Source: Lactuca virosa
Lineage: Eukaryota; Streptophyta; Magnoliopsida; Asterales; Asteraceae
Assembly: GCA_928212115.1 (NCBI GenBank)
Contig: CAKMRJ010005412.1
Coordinates: 259,402,240 to 259,466,239 of the forward strand
DNA: 64,000 nucleotides
Direction: 5' to 3'
This document shows, in pieces, positions 11,897 through 22,369 of the stretch. The position numbers and the translations under genes were made by a program. Every line of letters begins with the position of its first letter. Positions within the stretch are counted from its first letter, which is position 1. A model generated the notes under the pieces. It was not told the origin of the DNA, did no database searches, and worked only from the letters and a program-made list of their open reading frames with translations.

Positions 11897-13276
11897 TTAG
11901 GACCATCTAAAATCGACCGAATAGTTTTGGACATAGAGGGACTCGGAGTCACCTATGTGACTCGGCGAGTCAGGTAGCATATTCCCAAAAACCCCTTCTG
12001 ATATTGAGTAGTGTGTTGAGTTGGAAGAAGACCCAGCCAGTTGGGTCCATTATGGACCTGAAGATCAACGTACTCGACGAGTTCAAGGCAATATCCCAAC
12101 CATATGAAGATGAACTCGACGAGTTCCAGGATGAACTCGACGAGTCAAGGACTAAACACCTTAACCCGAATGAAGATGAATTCGACGAGTTCAAGGATGA
12201 ACTCGGTGAGTCAGTTGTAGAAGGTCCCAACTGTGTTTAAAGGAGAACTCGACGAGCCCTTGTAAGGCTCGGCGAGTAGGGTCAAAGTCTTGGCGTCGAG
12301 TTTAGTCAACTGGATGTTGAGTTTGACCTAGAGTTGACTTTGACTAAGGTGTTGACATTGACATTGACTTTGACTTGAGTTGACCAAGAAATGGTAATTA
12401 AGGAAGATTGTTATGTGTAGGATCTGAGAGGGATTGATTCCGACAGCAAGGACAGTTCAGACACTTCACGACATTGAGGTGAGTTACCTTCCAGTAGAGG
12501 TGGGTCTAAGGCACCAATACCGGCCCACCAGTAGGTGTTTATGTATGAGATGATTGTCTTTGTGATAATTGTTTGGGTTGCCACTATTTGATATGCTTTA
12601 TGTGCTAGAATGCTCTGTTATATGTGTTAGTAGTAGTAGGGGTGAAATAGTCCCTGGATACCGGTTGAAAGATACCGAAGGTGTAGTCAGTACCCATGTA
12701 TGCCTAGCAGTATGTTTATGTTATGTTCTTATGCGGTAGTGGTGGGGGGTGAAATAGTCCCTAATAGTCGGTTGAGATAAACCGATGGGTAAGTCAAGCG
12801 CCCCATAATGGCTTGACATGGGTAAGTCAATCTCACCCCATAATGGCTTGACATGGGTAAGTCAAGCACCCCAGAATGGCTTGACCTGGGTAAGTCAAGC
12901 ACCCCATAATGGCTTGACATGGGTAGGTCAGGTACCCCAGAATTGCCTGGCAGTATGTATGTTGTATGGTATGTGGTATGATGGGGGAACTCACTAAGCT
13001 TCGTGCTTACAGTTTACAGTTTTGTTTTCAGGTACCTTTTCATCGAAAGGGAAGGAGCCGGCACGATAGCAGTGCATCGCACACACACCCGATTTCCGCA
13101 CTATGATGTCCTTGGGATTATACTCTGACATTATTATTATTCCATGACATGTTTTTATGACATTTGACTTATGGGTTATGAGTTTGATATGATATTGATG
13201 TTGTTTTTCAGTAAATGGTTTTACAAATTACTTAATTAAAAACAAAAATTTTGGTCTTGAAAATTGGGATGTTACA
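11897..13276 (+). repeat. gypsy-2 5' LTR, 5'-truncated
   Basis: Matches 19545-20815 of the 3' LTR and ends GGGATGTTACA. It contains many ACTCG-CGAGT palindromes (11940-12270), a splice-donor-like GAG/GTGAGTT at 12476-12484, a tandem array, and an acceptor-like TTTTCAG/GTACC at 13025-13036. It has lost about 50 bp relative to the 3' LTR near 12300, between two CTCGACGAG-type repeats. Confidence 0.9.
12785..12952 (+). repeat. tandem array in gypsy-2 5' LTR (about 34 bp unit)
   Basis: About five units beginning GGGTAAGTCAAG and ending ATGGCTTGACAT. The 3' LTR has only about two units at 20457-20526, so the array changed after insertion or during replication. Confidence 0.85.
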
Positions 13277-13279
13277 AGT

Positions 13280-13296
13280 TGGTATCAGAGCCTTGG
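13280..13296 (+). other. gypsy-2 primer-binding site
   Basis: TGGTATCAGAGCCTTGG starts three bases after the LTR end TTACA. It is complementary to initiator Met tRNA and fixes the element's orientation and LTR boundary. Confidence 0.9.
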
Positions 13297-14235
13297 TTTG
13301 AGGGATTCGGACACACCTTCGGGGGTGTCTGAACTCAAATCAAGGGTATGAAATATTTTTACAAGAAAATAGTTTTCCAAAAGTTTAAAACAAGGACTTT
13401 TGAGAAAGAACAAGGTGTGTGATATGTGCGACCGGCCGAGCTCAAGTAAGTTTTCCCCAAGATACCCATACATGTTATGTTATGATGTGATATGATTATG
13501 AGATCTGCATGCAAGATTAGGGCTAAGGATCTAGGAAAGATGCCTTGTATGCCTATTATATGTGTATGAGAACTGCATGCTAGATTAGGTATAAGGATCT
13601 AGGAAGATGCCTTATGTGCCTGTTATATGTGCTTATTGAGTTACATGCTAGAACTGATTAGTCAGTGATTTGATGGCCTGAATAGGATATGTTTGATATG
13701 GTTACTCAATGCTCGAATGCTGCTTGCTTTGTGCTTTTAGGGATTCTAGTTATCTTTAACTAACTAGTAAACGAATACGTTAAGTTATATATTGCGAGGA
13801 CTAAATAATTTCAGAAGGTTAGGTCTAGCCCTATTGCGCAGCTCTTGTTTGAGTCAAACCATTGCAGGGCAGGATCTCTCATTCGAAGAATTATCTGGTC
13901 TTAGTGATATATGATGGTATTCGCAAGCTAGTTAGGTAAGGGTGGCAGAAATTCCTTATGCAGCTGATGGCGGAGAGTAGGTCCGAGAGTTACCTTAGGG
14001 TGAGCCTAGGATGAGATTAGTAAAGAGAGAAGTAGCAGTAGAAGGGATTTGGTGAAGTCAAGGAAAACCTTGAGGAAAGTACAGATAGATGTGGATGGTA
14101 GTATGAGCCCGTACTATTGAAAGCAGAGGATCCGTACTCGAGTTAAGGCGGGCCGAGATAGAACCAGGGAACTAGTAGTATGTGAGACCTCCTGAGGTTA
14201 TGTATGACCCTGACGATTATTTGTTTTGTTTCGGA
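13297..14235 (+). other. gypsy-2 untranslated leader
   Basis: About 940 bp between PBS and gag start. It resembles, in reverse, the leaders of gypsy-3 and gypsy-5 (for example the repeated TCTAGCATGC-type blocks near 13510-13580). No coding evidence. Confidence 0.65.
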
Positions 14236-15411
14236 ATGGTGATGATTACGCGACACGTAGGAGAATCAGGTTCAGGATCAGGTGTTGAGCCAGTTGATGA
14301 GGGACTACGTGAGTTCATTGCTTCTGAGATCACTAGAGGCATCCTTGAGTCAACCCCGATGATTTTCGGGTCGATCAAGGAAGGGATTATTGAGCTGATG
14401 GAGGACCGCCTCAGGGCGTTTAGGAGTGACTGGGCGTCTAGCCAGTCAGGGGCGCGCACACTGTCCTTTAACGACTTCAGGGGATGCGGTGCGCCAGACT
14501 TTCACGGGGTGAAGGACCCCATCGTTGCCATGAGATGGATTGCAGACATGGAGTCTGCTCACTTGACTAGCTTCTGTCTTGAGGGGTCGAAGGTTCGGTA
14601 TGCTGCTGGATGTTTGAGGGACAAGGCTAGAGATTGATGGGAGTCAGTTGGTGATTCTTTGGGAGCCTCAGCCGTTGAGGCTATGACCTGGTCTGACTTT
14701 GTGACCAGGTTTAGGGCTGAGTTTGCGCCGACTGTGGAGCTTCAGCAGCTGTCCAGGGAGTTTCTGGACATGAGACAGACTACTGAGACGGTGGCGGAGA
14801 TTGTCGCCAAGTTCCGGGAGAGTTATTTACTGGTGCCTCAGTATGCAGGAGATGAGGAGATGCGGAAGACCCGCTATCATGATATGTTGAGAGCTGATAT
14901 TCGGGAGCATGTCAGCTACTCAGCATGCTCGACCCTGGATTTCATGATTGCCAGGGAGAGGGAGAGAGAGATTGATTTAGAGCACCTCAAGAAGAGGAAG
15001 GCAGTGACGGAGCAGGTTACTCGGGTTTTGGAGAAGAAACCCAAGGATCCGACACTAAGTCGAAGGGCCAGTCGGGCCAGGGCCGCTGTAGGAAATGCGA
15101 CAGGCCGCATGAGGGAGTTTGTAGACTGGGATCATCAGGCTGCTATAAGTGCGGCAAGACTGGGCACTTAGGCAGGGATTATACTGCCCCTACCCCTAGC
15201 TTTCATGCATCAGACCTGATTTGCTTCCATTGCAATCAGAAGGGCCATAAAAAGGTCAACTGCCCGAGATTGACAGCAGCAGCGGCGCCAGCTCCAGCGA
15301 CCCTGCGGCTCACTGATGGCCGGCAGGGCAAGTAAGAGGCTCCAGTGGTGAAGAGTCGAGCCTTCCAGTTGACTACTGAGGAGGCACGCGCCGCACCCGA
15401 TGTGGTGACGG
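14236..15411 (+). pseudogene. gypsy-2 gag
   Basis: Start chosen at ATG 14236 (MVMITRHVGESG), which aligns with the MVVT start of the relatives; a 54-nt upstream in-frame extension is not conserved. The capsid region has FRGCGAPDFHG, DKARD, MTWSDFVTRFRAEFAP and RQTTETVAEIVAKFRE. A TGA at 14635-14637 replaces the Trp codon of the expected RDWWE. A frameshift near 15060-15120 moves the zinc knuckles to another frame: CYKCGKTGHLGRDY (last Cys lost) and CFHCNQKGHKKVNC (intact). A stop also follows GRQGK. The exon-like end at 15411 precedes an intron-like segment. Confidence 0.88.
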
Positions 15412-15481
15412 GTATGATTTCTTCTCCCTAGCATTTACTATATGTAGTTTATGATATTTATGTGCCATGTGTTTTGTTTAG
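15412..15481 (+). other. putative intron between gag and protease
   Basis: 70 bp, AT-rich, starting GTATGA and ending TTTTGTTTAG. Read through, it contains an in-frame stop and a length that is not a multiple of three. Removing it joins DVVTG to SIHVNDIPV in one frame. The same position and phase recur in gypsy-3 (22301-22369) and gypsy-5 (58539-58606). Splicing itself is inferred. Confidence 0.65.
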
Positions 15482-15930
15482 GATCGATCCATGTGAACGA
15501 TATTCCAGTTCAGGTGTTGTTCGATTCGGGTGCTACCCGATCATTTGTCTCTCTTGCACTTAGCAAGAGGTTCCCTGAGTCTTCGGGCTTGTTGGATTGC
15601 CCTCTAGAGGTCAAGATTGTTGCCGACCGATCAGTTTTGAGTATCAGAGGTTTTCAGAGATTGTGTTTTGAGGCTATTCGAGGAGCGTTACCTGGTACAC
15701 TTGGTTCCCATACCATTGCGTGGGAACAAGGTCATCATCGGTATGGACTGGTTGATCCCTAATGGGGCTATGATTGACTGCGCACATCAGTTGGTACGTG
15801 TCAGGACGCCAAGTGGGGGAGAGCTGGTGATTTAGGGCGAGAGACCACAGCGCAGACCAACTTTATACTCAGTAGCGAGGGCTAGGCGCTACCTTCAGCA
15901 GGGTTGCGCCGGATATGTCGCCTACGTCAT
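15482..15930 (+). pseudogene. gypsy-2 protease and linker
   Basis: Aspartic protease with VLFDSGATRSFVSLALSKRF (active-site DSG) in the frame 15451-15762. A frameshift within the second half (around 15700-15760) separates it from the RT. The linker GYVAYVMDTREEGKATV leads into the RT. Confidence 0.85.
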
Positions 15931-16906
15931 GGATACCCGAGAGGAGGGCAAGGCGACTGTGATCGATGTGCCAATGGTGCGAGAGTACCCGGATGTGTTT
16001 CCAGAGGAGTTTACTGGGATACCTCTGAAGCGACATGTGGAGTATAGGATCGACCTGGTCCCTGGTGCGACTCCGATATCCAAGGCACCGTATCGGTTGG
16101 CTCCTCCCGAGATGCATGAGTTGTCTACATAGTTGCAGGAGTTGTTAGACAAGGGATTCATCAGACCGAGCAGTTCACCCTGGGGAGCCCCGATTCTATT
16201 CGTGAAGAAGAAGGACGGGTCGCATCGGATGTGTATAGATTACCAGGAGCTGAACAAGGTAACATTGAAGAACCATTACCCACTCCCGAGGATTGATGAT
16301 CTCTTCGACCAGCTACAGGGGGCATCTTGGTTTTCCAAGATTGATTTACGTTCAGGCTACCATCAGATAAGAGTCAGAGACGAAGATGTACAGAAGACTG
16401 CGTTTTGGACTCGTTTATGGACACTACGAGTTCGTGGTGATGCCCTTCGGGCTCACCAATGCTCCTGCCACGTTAATGGATCTCATGAACAGCATATGCA
16501 GACCGATGTTGGATCGGTCTGTGATAGTTTTCATTGATGACATCCTGGTTTACTCCAAGACGCAGGAGCCTCATGAGGAGCACTTGCGGGTGGTGTTGGA
16601 TACCCTGAGGATGGAGAGCTTGTATGCCAAGTTCTCCAAGTGCGAGTTCTGGTTGCGCGATGTGCAGTTTCTGGGGCACCTTGTCAACCAGAACAGGATT
16701 TTGGTCGATCCGGCCAAAGTAGAGGTCGTGATGAGATGGGAGGTTCCGAAGTCTCCATCTGAGATTCAGAGTTTCCTGGGATTGGCGGGCTATTACCAGA
16801 GATTCATTCAGGATTTCTCCAAGATAGTCGTACCCTTGACCCGACTGACGAAGAAGGCGTTGTATTTCGCTAGGGGCCTGAGCAGCAGACAGCGTTTGAG
16901 ACATTA
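15931..16906 (+). pseudogene. gypsy-2 reverse transcriptase
   Basis: RT motifs in order: EFTGIPLKRHVEYRIDLVPG, GFIRPSSSPWGAPILFVKKK, RMCIDYQELNKVT, SKIDLRSGYHQIRV, then after a frameshift near 16395 YEFVVMPFGLTNAPATLMDLMN, catalytic IVFIDDIL (16528-16551), LRDVQFLGHLVN and FLGLAGYYQRFI. A TAG at 16130-16132 interrupts the frame before MQELLDKGFI. All polymerase motifs are visible but not in one frame. Confidence 0.9.
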
Positions 16907-17330
16907 AGGCGGAGATTATGCGAGGCGCCGATTTTAGCCCTGCCAGAGGGCGTGGAGGATTTTGTAGTATACTGAGATGCGTCCATTTCAGGTTTGGGCA
17001 CAGTACTGATGCAGAGAGGGCACGTCATCGCCTACGCCTCGAGGCAGCTGAAGCCTCATAAGGCGAACTACCCGACGCATGATTTGGAGTTGGGGGCGGT
17101 CGTCTTCACCCTCAAGATATGGCGACATTTCCTCTATGGGGTCCGTTGTACCATTTACACGGATCACAAGAGTCTGAGGTACCTTATGGATCAGCCGAAT
17201 CTGAACATGAGGTAGCGTCGGTGGCTGAATGTGGTGAAGGATTACGATTATGAGATCCTCTACCACCCGGGGAAGGCGAATGTTGTGGCCGATGCTCTTA
17301 GACGCAAGGCAGCCCCGATCAGAGACGTTT
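16907..17330 (+). pseudogene. gypsy-2 RNase H
   Basis: APILALPEGVEDFVVY, a stop (TGA at about 16974) replacing the Cys of YCDAS, then VLMQRGHVIAYASRQLK, THDLELGAVVFTLKIWRHFL, YTDHKSLRYLMDQPNLNMR and, past another stop, YEILYHPGKANVVADAL. Typical gypsy RNase H motifs; two nonsense codons. Confidence 0.88.
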
Positions 17331-18435
17331 GCTTGCGAATAACAGTAGTGACTCCGCTTCTGGAGCAGACCCGAGAGGCCTAGCAAGAGGCTATGAAGGA
17401 GGAACATCGGAAGAGCGAGCACATTGTAGGACAAGTTTCCTCCTTCGACTACGATAGCCGTGGGTTGTTAACACTACACCGTAGAGTGTGGGTTCCATAT
17501 CATGGAGGGGTGCGCCAGATTTTGATGAAGGAGGCGCACAAATCCCGATTCTCGATTCATCTCGGGGAGACGAAGATGTACTGAGATCTTCATCCTGATT
17601 ACTGGTGGCCCTGCTTGAAGCGGGATGTAGCTTGGTACGTCTTGAGGTGTCTGACCTGCAGGAAGGTCAAGTCGGAGCACCAGCCGCCTCATGGCAAGAC
17701 GCAGCCATTGGACATCCCCATGTGGAAATGGGAAGATATTACCATGGATTTCATCACCAAGCTTCCCAGGACCGCGCGGTGAGTGGATTTCATATGGGTT
17801 ATCGTGGATCAGTTGACCAAGAATGCCCATTTCATCCCGATCCAGGAGAGCATTTCGGCCGAGAAGCTGGCTGACATCTATATTCGAGAGGTTGTAGCTC
17901 GACACAGAGTGCCAGTCTCCATGATTTCTGACAGAGATGTGCGGTTCACTTCCATATTCTGGAAGAAATTCCACGACGAGTTGGGTACTCGTCTGCACTT
18001 TAGAACCGCTTTTCACCCCACAGACGGATGGTAAGATCGAGCGGACCATCCAGACTTTGGAGGATATGTTGCGGGCATGCGTTTTAGACTTCGGTAGTAG
18101 TTGGTATACCTACCTTCCCTTGGCAGAGTTTTCCTACAATAATAGCTACCACGCGAGTATCGATTGTCCTCCCTTCGAGATGTTATACGGGAGGAAGTAC
18201 AGGACCCCGATTTGCTGGGGTGAGGTTGGGCAGAGAGTCATGGGGAGTACCGAAGTGGTACTCAAGACAACAGAGAGGATCCAGCAGGTCCGGAGCAGGA
18301 TTCAGACTGCTCAGAGTCGGCAGAAAAGTTATGCCGACAAGCGTCGTTCGGACCTGGAGTTCCAGGTCGGGGATATGGTCCTCCTGAAGGTGTTACCTTG
18401 GAAAGGTGTCATCCGGTTCAGGAAGCGGGGCTAGT
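17331..18435 (+). pseudogene. gypsy-2 integrase
   Basis: The zinc-binding head (HRRVWVPYHGG, HKSRFSIH, CLTCRKVKSEHQ) is followed by the core WVIVDQLTKNAHFIPI, MISDRDVRFTSIFWKKF, a frameshift at about 18015 in the HPQTDG motif, then ERTIQTLEDMLRACVLDFG and AEFSYNNSYHASID. The C-terminal barrel begins at QVGDMVLLKV. Catalytic D, D and E codons are present but split by the frameshift and by stops near 17582 and 17781. Confidence 0.9.
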
Positions 18436-18813
18436 TGGGCCCCAGGTACATCGGTCCTTTCAGGGTTGTAGCCCAGGTGGGCAAGGTGGCGTATAGGCTG
18501 GATTTGCCAGCCGAGCTTAGCTAGATTCATAGTACCTTTCACGTCTCCCAGCTGCGGAAGTGCCTGGTAGACGACTCTGCAGTGGTGCCTCTGGAGGATA
18601 TTCAGGTGAATGACAGCCTGAACTACATTGAGCGACCAGTAGCTATCCTTGACAGGAAGTCAAGGATCTAAGGAACAAGAGAGTCGAGCTGGTGAAGGTG
18701 CAATGGCAGCACCGTAAGGGCTCATAATGGACTTGGGATCCGGAGGACGAGAAGAGGGAGCACTACCCCGAGCTTTTTCCAGATGCAGTAGCATACTTCG
18801 AGGACAAAGTCTA
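18436..18813 (+). pseudogene. gypsy-2 integrase C-terminus with chromodomain-like tail
   Basis: LGPRYIGPFRVVAQVGKVAY, STFHVSQLRKCLVDDSAVVP and LNYIERPVAILDRK, then the chromodomain-like QWQHRKGS, stop, WTWDPED and the end FEDKV-stop at 18813. Chromodomains of this kind direct integration toward silent chromatin in known chromoviruses. Several stops make this copy inactive. Confidence 0.85.
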
Positions 18814-18831
18814 AAATATATGCGGAAGATT

Positions 18832-20815
18832 TGTAACGCCCGGTTCCCGGTACGTATTTTAAGTATAAGTATTTGCATTTTTCACTAGGACTTGATGAGT
18901 TGGAGGCCCAACTCGTCAAGTAGACTGGATTTTGGACGCGAGTTTTAAGTAACCTACTCGATGAGTCGGGAGCCCGACTCTACGAGTAGGAATGTCTGGA
19001 GGAAACCCTAATATTTAGGGTTTGCACCATATTTAAACACATTATCTTCTCCCACTTCAGCCTCCATCGTCTCTCACAGTCCAGAAAATCCCTAACTCGA
19101 AACCCTAAAGCATTTGGAGTATTCTTGAGCCATTTTTGTGTGTTTGTGGTTTTTGAAGCTTGACGAAAGAGTTGGAAGCTTGGTGGTTCTCGAATGAGCA
19201 AGTAGATCCAGAGATTTTGCTTCATTTCCAGCTCATTCAAGGCAAAAAGCTTCAACCTTGACCATTTATCTCTTAGATCTCTAGTTAGGACAGTTTCTAC
19301 CCTTTCTAAGTTTAGTAGAGCCATTTTTGAGATTTTGTGGTTCTATGGGGGTATGACTTCAGATCTGGAACCATTGAGGGTTCCCATGGCATAAAGGTGC
19401 CAACTTTATGGCCATGGGAGTCCCATGCATCGTATAAACCTCATTTTAGAGCCTTTTGAGCCAAAAACCGCATGCATAAGCGTCAAGTTCGTAGCTTTAC
19501 GTATAATATGGACCCTAAGAGGTCAGATCTATGTATTGGATGCATTAGGACCATCTGAAATCGACTGAATAGTTTTGGACATAGAGGGACTCAGCGAGTT
19601 GCCTATGTGACTCGGCGAGTCAGGTAGCATTTTCCCCAAAGCCCCTTCTGATATCGAGTAGTGTGTTGAGTTGGAAGAAGACCCAGCCAGTTGGGTCCAT
19701 TATGGACCTGAAGATCAACGTACTCGACGAGTTCAAGGCAATATCCCAATCATATGAAGATGAACTCGACGAGTTCCAGGATGAACTCGCCAGGGACTAA
19801 ACACCTTAACCCGGATGAAGATGAACTCGACGAGTTCACGGATGAACTCGACGAGTCAGTTGTAGATGGTGCCGACTGTGTTTAAAGGAGAACTCGGCTA
19901 GCCCTTGTAAGGCTCGGCGAGTAGGGTCGAAGTCTTGGCGTTTTCATGATTTCGGAACTCGACGAGTTGTGGGGCCAACTCGACGAGTTGAGTCAACTGG
20001 ATGTTGACTTTGACCAAGGTGTTGACCTTGACTTTGACTTTGACTTGAGTTGACCAGGAAATGGTAATTAAGGAAGATTGTTATGTGTAGGATCTGAGAG
20101 GGATTGATTTCGGCAGCAAGGATAGTTCAGACACTTCACAACATTGAGGTGAGTTACCTTCCAATAGAGGTGGGTCTAAGGCACCAATATCGGCCCACCA
20201 GTAGGTGTTTATGTATGAGATGATTGTCTTTGTGATAATTGTCTGGATTGCCACTATCTGATATGCTTTATGTTCTAGAATGCTCTGTTATATGTGTTAG
20301 TAGTAGTAGGGGTGAAATAGTCCCCGGATACCGGTTGAAAGATACCGAAGGGGTAGTCATTACCCATACATGCCTAGCAGTATGTTTATGTTATGTTATT
20401 ATTCGGTAGTGGTGGGGGGTGAAATAGTCCCCAATAGTCGGGTGATATAAACTGATGGGTAAGTCAAGCGCCCCATAATGGCTTGACATGGGTAAGTCAA
20501 GCACCCCAGAATGGCTTGACATGGGTAACTCACTAAGCTTCGTGCTTACAGTTTACAGTTTTGTTTTCAGGTACCTCTTCATCGAAGGGGAAGGAGCCGA
20601 CACGGTAGCAGCACATCACACACACACCCGATTTCAGCACTATGATGTCCTTGGGATTGTGCTCTGACATTATTATTATTCCATGACTTGTTTTTATGAC
20701 ATTTGACTTATGGGTTATGAGTTTGATATGATATTGATGTTGTTTTTCAGTAAATGGTTTTACAAATTACTTAATTAAAAACAAAATTTTTGGTCTTGAA
20801 AATTGGGATGTTACA
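18832..20815 (+). repeat. gypsy-2 3' LTR, complete
   Basis: 1984 bp, TGTAACGCCC...GGGATGTTACA. Telobox inverted repeat at 19003-19023 and TATA-like ATATTTAAA at about 19029-19037 mark the likely promoter. ACTCG-CGAGT palindromes lie at 18895-18990 and 19590-19990. The intron-like segment is at 20149-20570. The array near 20457-20526 is short. It abuts gypsy-3 DNA directly. Confidence 0.92.
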
Positions 20816-21180
20816 CGGTTCTTCACCGTTAACTTGTTCAACTCCCGGTAATCAATGCTCATCCTGTGTGAACCATCCTTCTTGATGAACAGTATCGGCG
20901 CTACCCATATCGAACTGCTCGGTCTGATGAACTGCTTGCCTAATAGCTCCTGAAGTTGAGAGGACAACTCCTGCATCTCGGGTGGTGCCAAGCGGTTCGG
21001 TGCCTTGGCAATCGGATCCGCACCTGGCACTAGATCAATCTTAAACTCAACCTGCCTCTCGGGAGGCACACCGGGTAACTCCTCCGGGAATACATCGACA
21101 AACTCCCTAACAACTGGCACATCTGAAACTCAAGTTTGCTCCCTAACCCGAGTATCAACCACATAAGCCACATAACCTGA
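20816..21180 (-). pseudogene. gypsy fragment 3b: protease-RT linker and start of RT
   Basis: Reads GYVAYVVDTR, a stop, VPVVREFVDVFPEELPGVPP, QVEFKIDLVPGADPIAKAPN, LLGKQFIRPSSS and MSIDYRELNKLTVKN, then stops abruptly at the gypsy-2 LTR. It repeats the RT start already present at 21645-21880, so it comes from a second element copy or a template switch. The join with fragment 3a is near 21180. Confidence 0.85.
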
Positions 21181-22300
21181 GCCTCCAATACCTCCCTCAG
21201 ATGCTCCTCATGTTGTTCCTAGGTCATGGAATAGATCAAGATGTCATCAATAAACACAATCACAGACCGATCCAACATGGGTCTGCATACGCGATTCATG
21301 AGATCCATTAATGCGGTTGGAGCATTGGTGACCCCGAAGGGCATCACCACGAACTCGTAATGACCATAATGAGTCTGGAAGGCCGACTTCTACATATCTT
21401 CATCTATTACTCTCATCTAATGATAACCCGAACGCAGATCAATCTTGGAAAACCAAGATGCACCCTGAATCTAGTCAAAGAAATCGTCAATCATCGGGAG
21501 TGGATAACGGTTCTTCACCGTTAGCTTATTCAGCTCTCAGTAGTCAATACACATCTGATGTGACCCATTCTTCTTTTTCACAAACAAGATCGATGCTCCC
21601 CATGGCGAACTACTTGACCGAATAAATCCTTTGTCTAACTGCTCCTACAGTTGTGTAGACAATTCCTGCATATCAGGAGGAGCTAATCGATAAGGTGCTT
21701 TGGCTATCGGAGTCGCACCAGAAACCAAGTCAATCCGAAACTCCACCTGCCTCTCCGGAGGCACTCCAGGCAAATCATCCAGGAACACATCCTGATATTC
21801 CCGAACAACCGGTACATCATGCACAGTCGCCTTACCCTTTCCCGGGTATCCATCACATAGGCAACAAATCCAGAACAACCCTGGTGAAGATAGCGCCTGG
21901 CCCTAGCTTCTGAACATAAAACCGGCCCACGCTAAACACCCTCTCCCTGAATCACCAAATCTCCCCTACTTGGGGTCCGGATACGCACCAACTGCTGCTC
22001 ACAATCAATCATTGCCCCACTGGGGCTCAGCCAAACCATCCCCACAATAACCTTGCTCTCACGTAGGGGAATAAGAACCAAATCGATTGGATATTGCTTG
22101 CTAAAAAACTCCAAGACACAACCCCGATGAACCCTAGATACTCCCACATGAGGATCATCAGTAATCTCAACCTCTAATGGATAATCTAGCTCCCCCGGAG
22201 CATTGGCAAACCTCTTGATGAGCGCAAAAGATACAAAAGATCGGGTAGCCCCCGAATCAAACAATACCAAAAGCAGAGATACCGTTCACAAGGAATGATC
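21181..22300 (-). pseudogene. gypsy-3 protease and partial RT
   Basis: Protease VLFDSGATRSFVSFALIKRF at about 22270-22200 with HVGVSRVHRGCVLEFFSKQY and IVGMVWLSPSGAMIDCEQQL. RT begins VREYQDVFLDDLPGVPPERQ and runs through SYNGEFVVMPFG-type sequence to the catalytic FIDDIL near 21242-21256 and HEEHLREVLE at about 21185. RT ends there, joined to fragment 3b. Multiple stops lie at 21380-21660. RNase H and integrase are absent. Confidence 0.85.
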
Positions 22301-22369
22301 CTAAAACAAAACACACAGATATAAGCAAAAAAATCAGCATAAATAAATAGATAAAGAGAAGATACATAC
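22301..22369 (-). other. putative gag-protease intron, gypsy-3
   Basis: 69 bp; minus strand GTATGTATCTTC...TGTTTTGTTTTAG. Here the length is a multiple of three without stops, so the reading frame runs through it and would encode a hydrophobic run (LLFIYLFMLIFLLI) foreign to gag. Removal gives VTG joined to SFLVNGIS, as in the relatives. Confidence 0.65.

Larger units (their letters stand above)
11897..20815 (+). mobile_element. gypsy-2, chromovirus-type Ty3/gypsy element
   Basis: Order: 5' LTR (head missing), PBS, leader, gag, protease, RT, RNase H, integrase, chromodomain-like tail, 3' LTR. The PR-RT-RH-IN order identifies Ty3/gypsy. The first ~710 bp of the 5' LTR are missing because the copia end lies there. 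The 3' LTR is complete (TGTAAC...TTACA). Coding frames contain several stops and shifts. It abuts a minus-strand gypsy-3 fragment at 20816. Confidence 0.92.

Noticed and set aside
13280..13296. tRNA gene near the Met-tRNA-like sequence
   Set aside because: Only the complement of a tRNA 3' end is present, directly beside an LTR; it is a primer-binding site.
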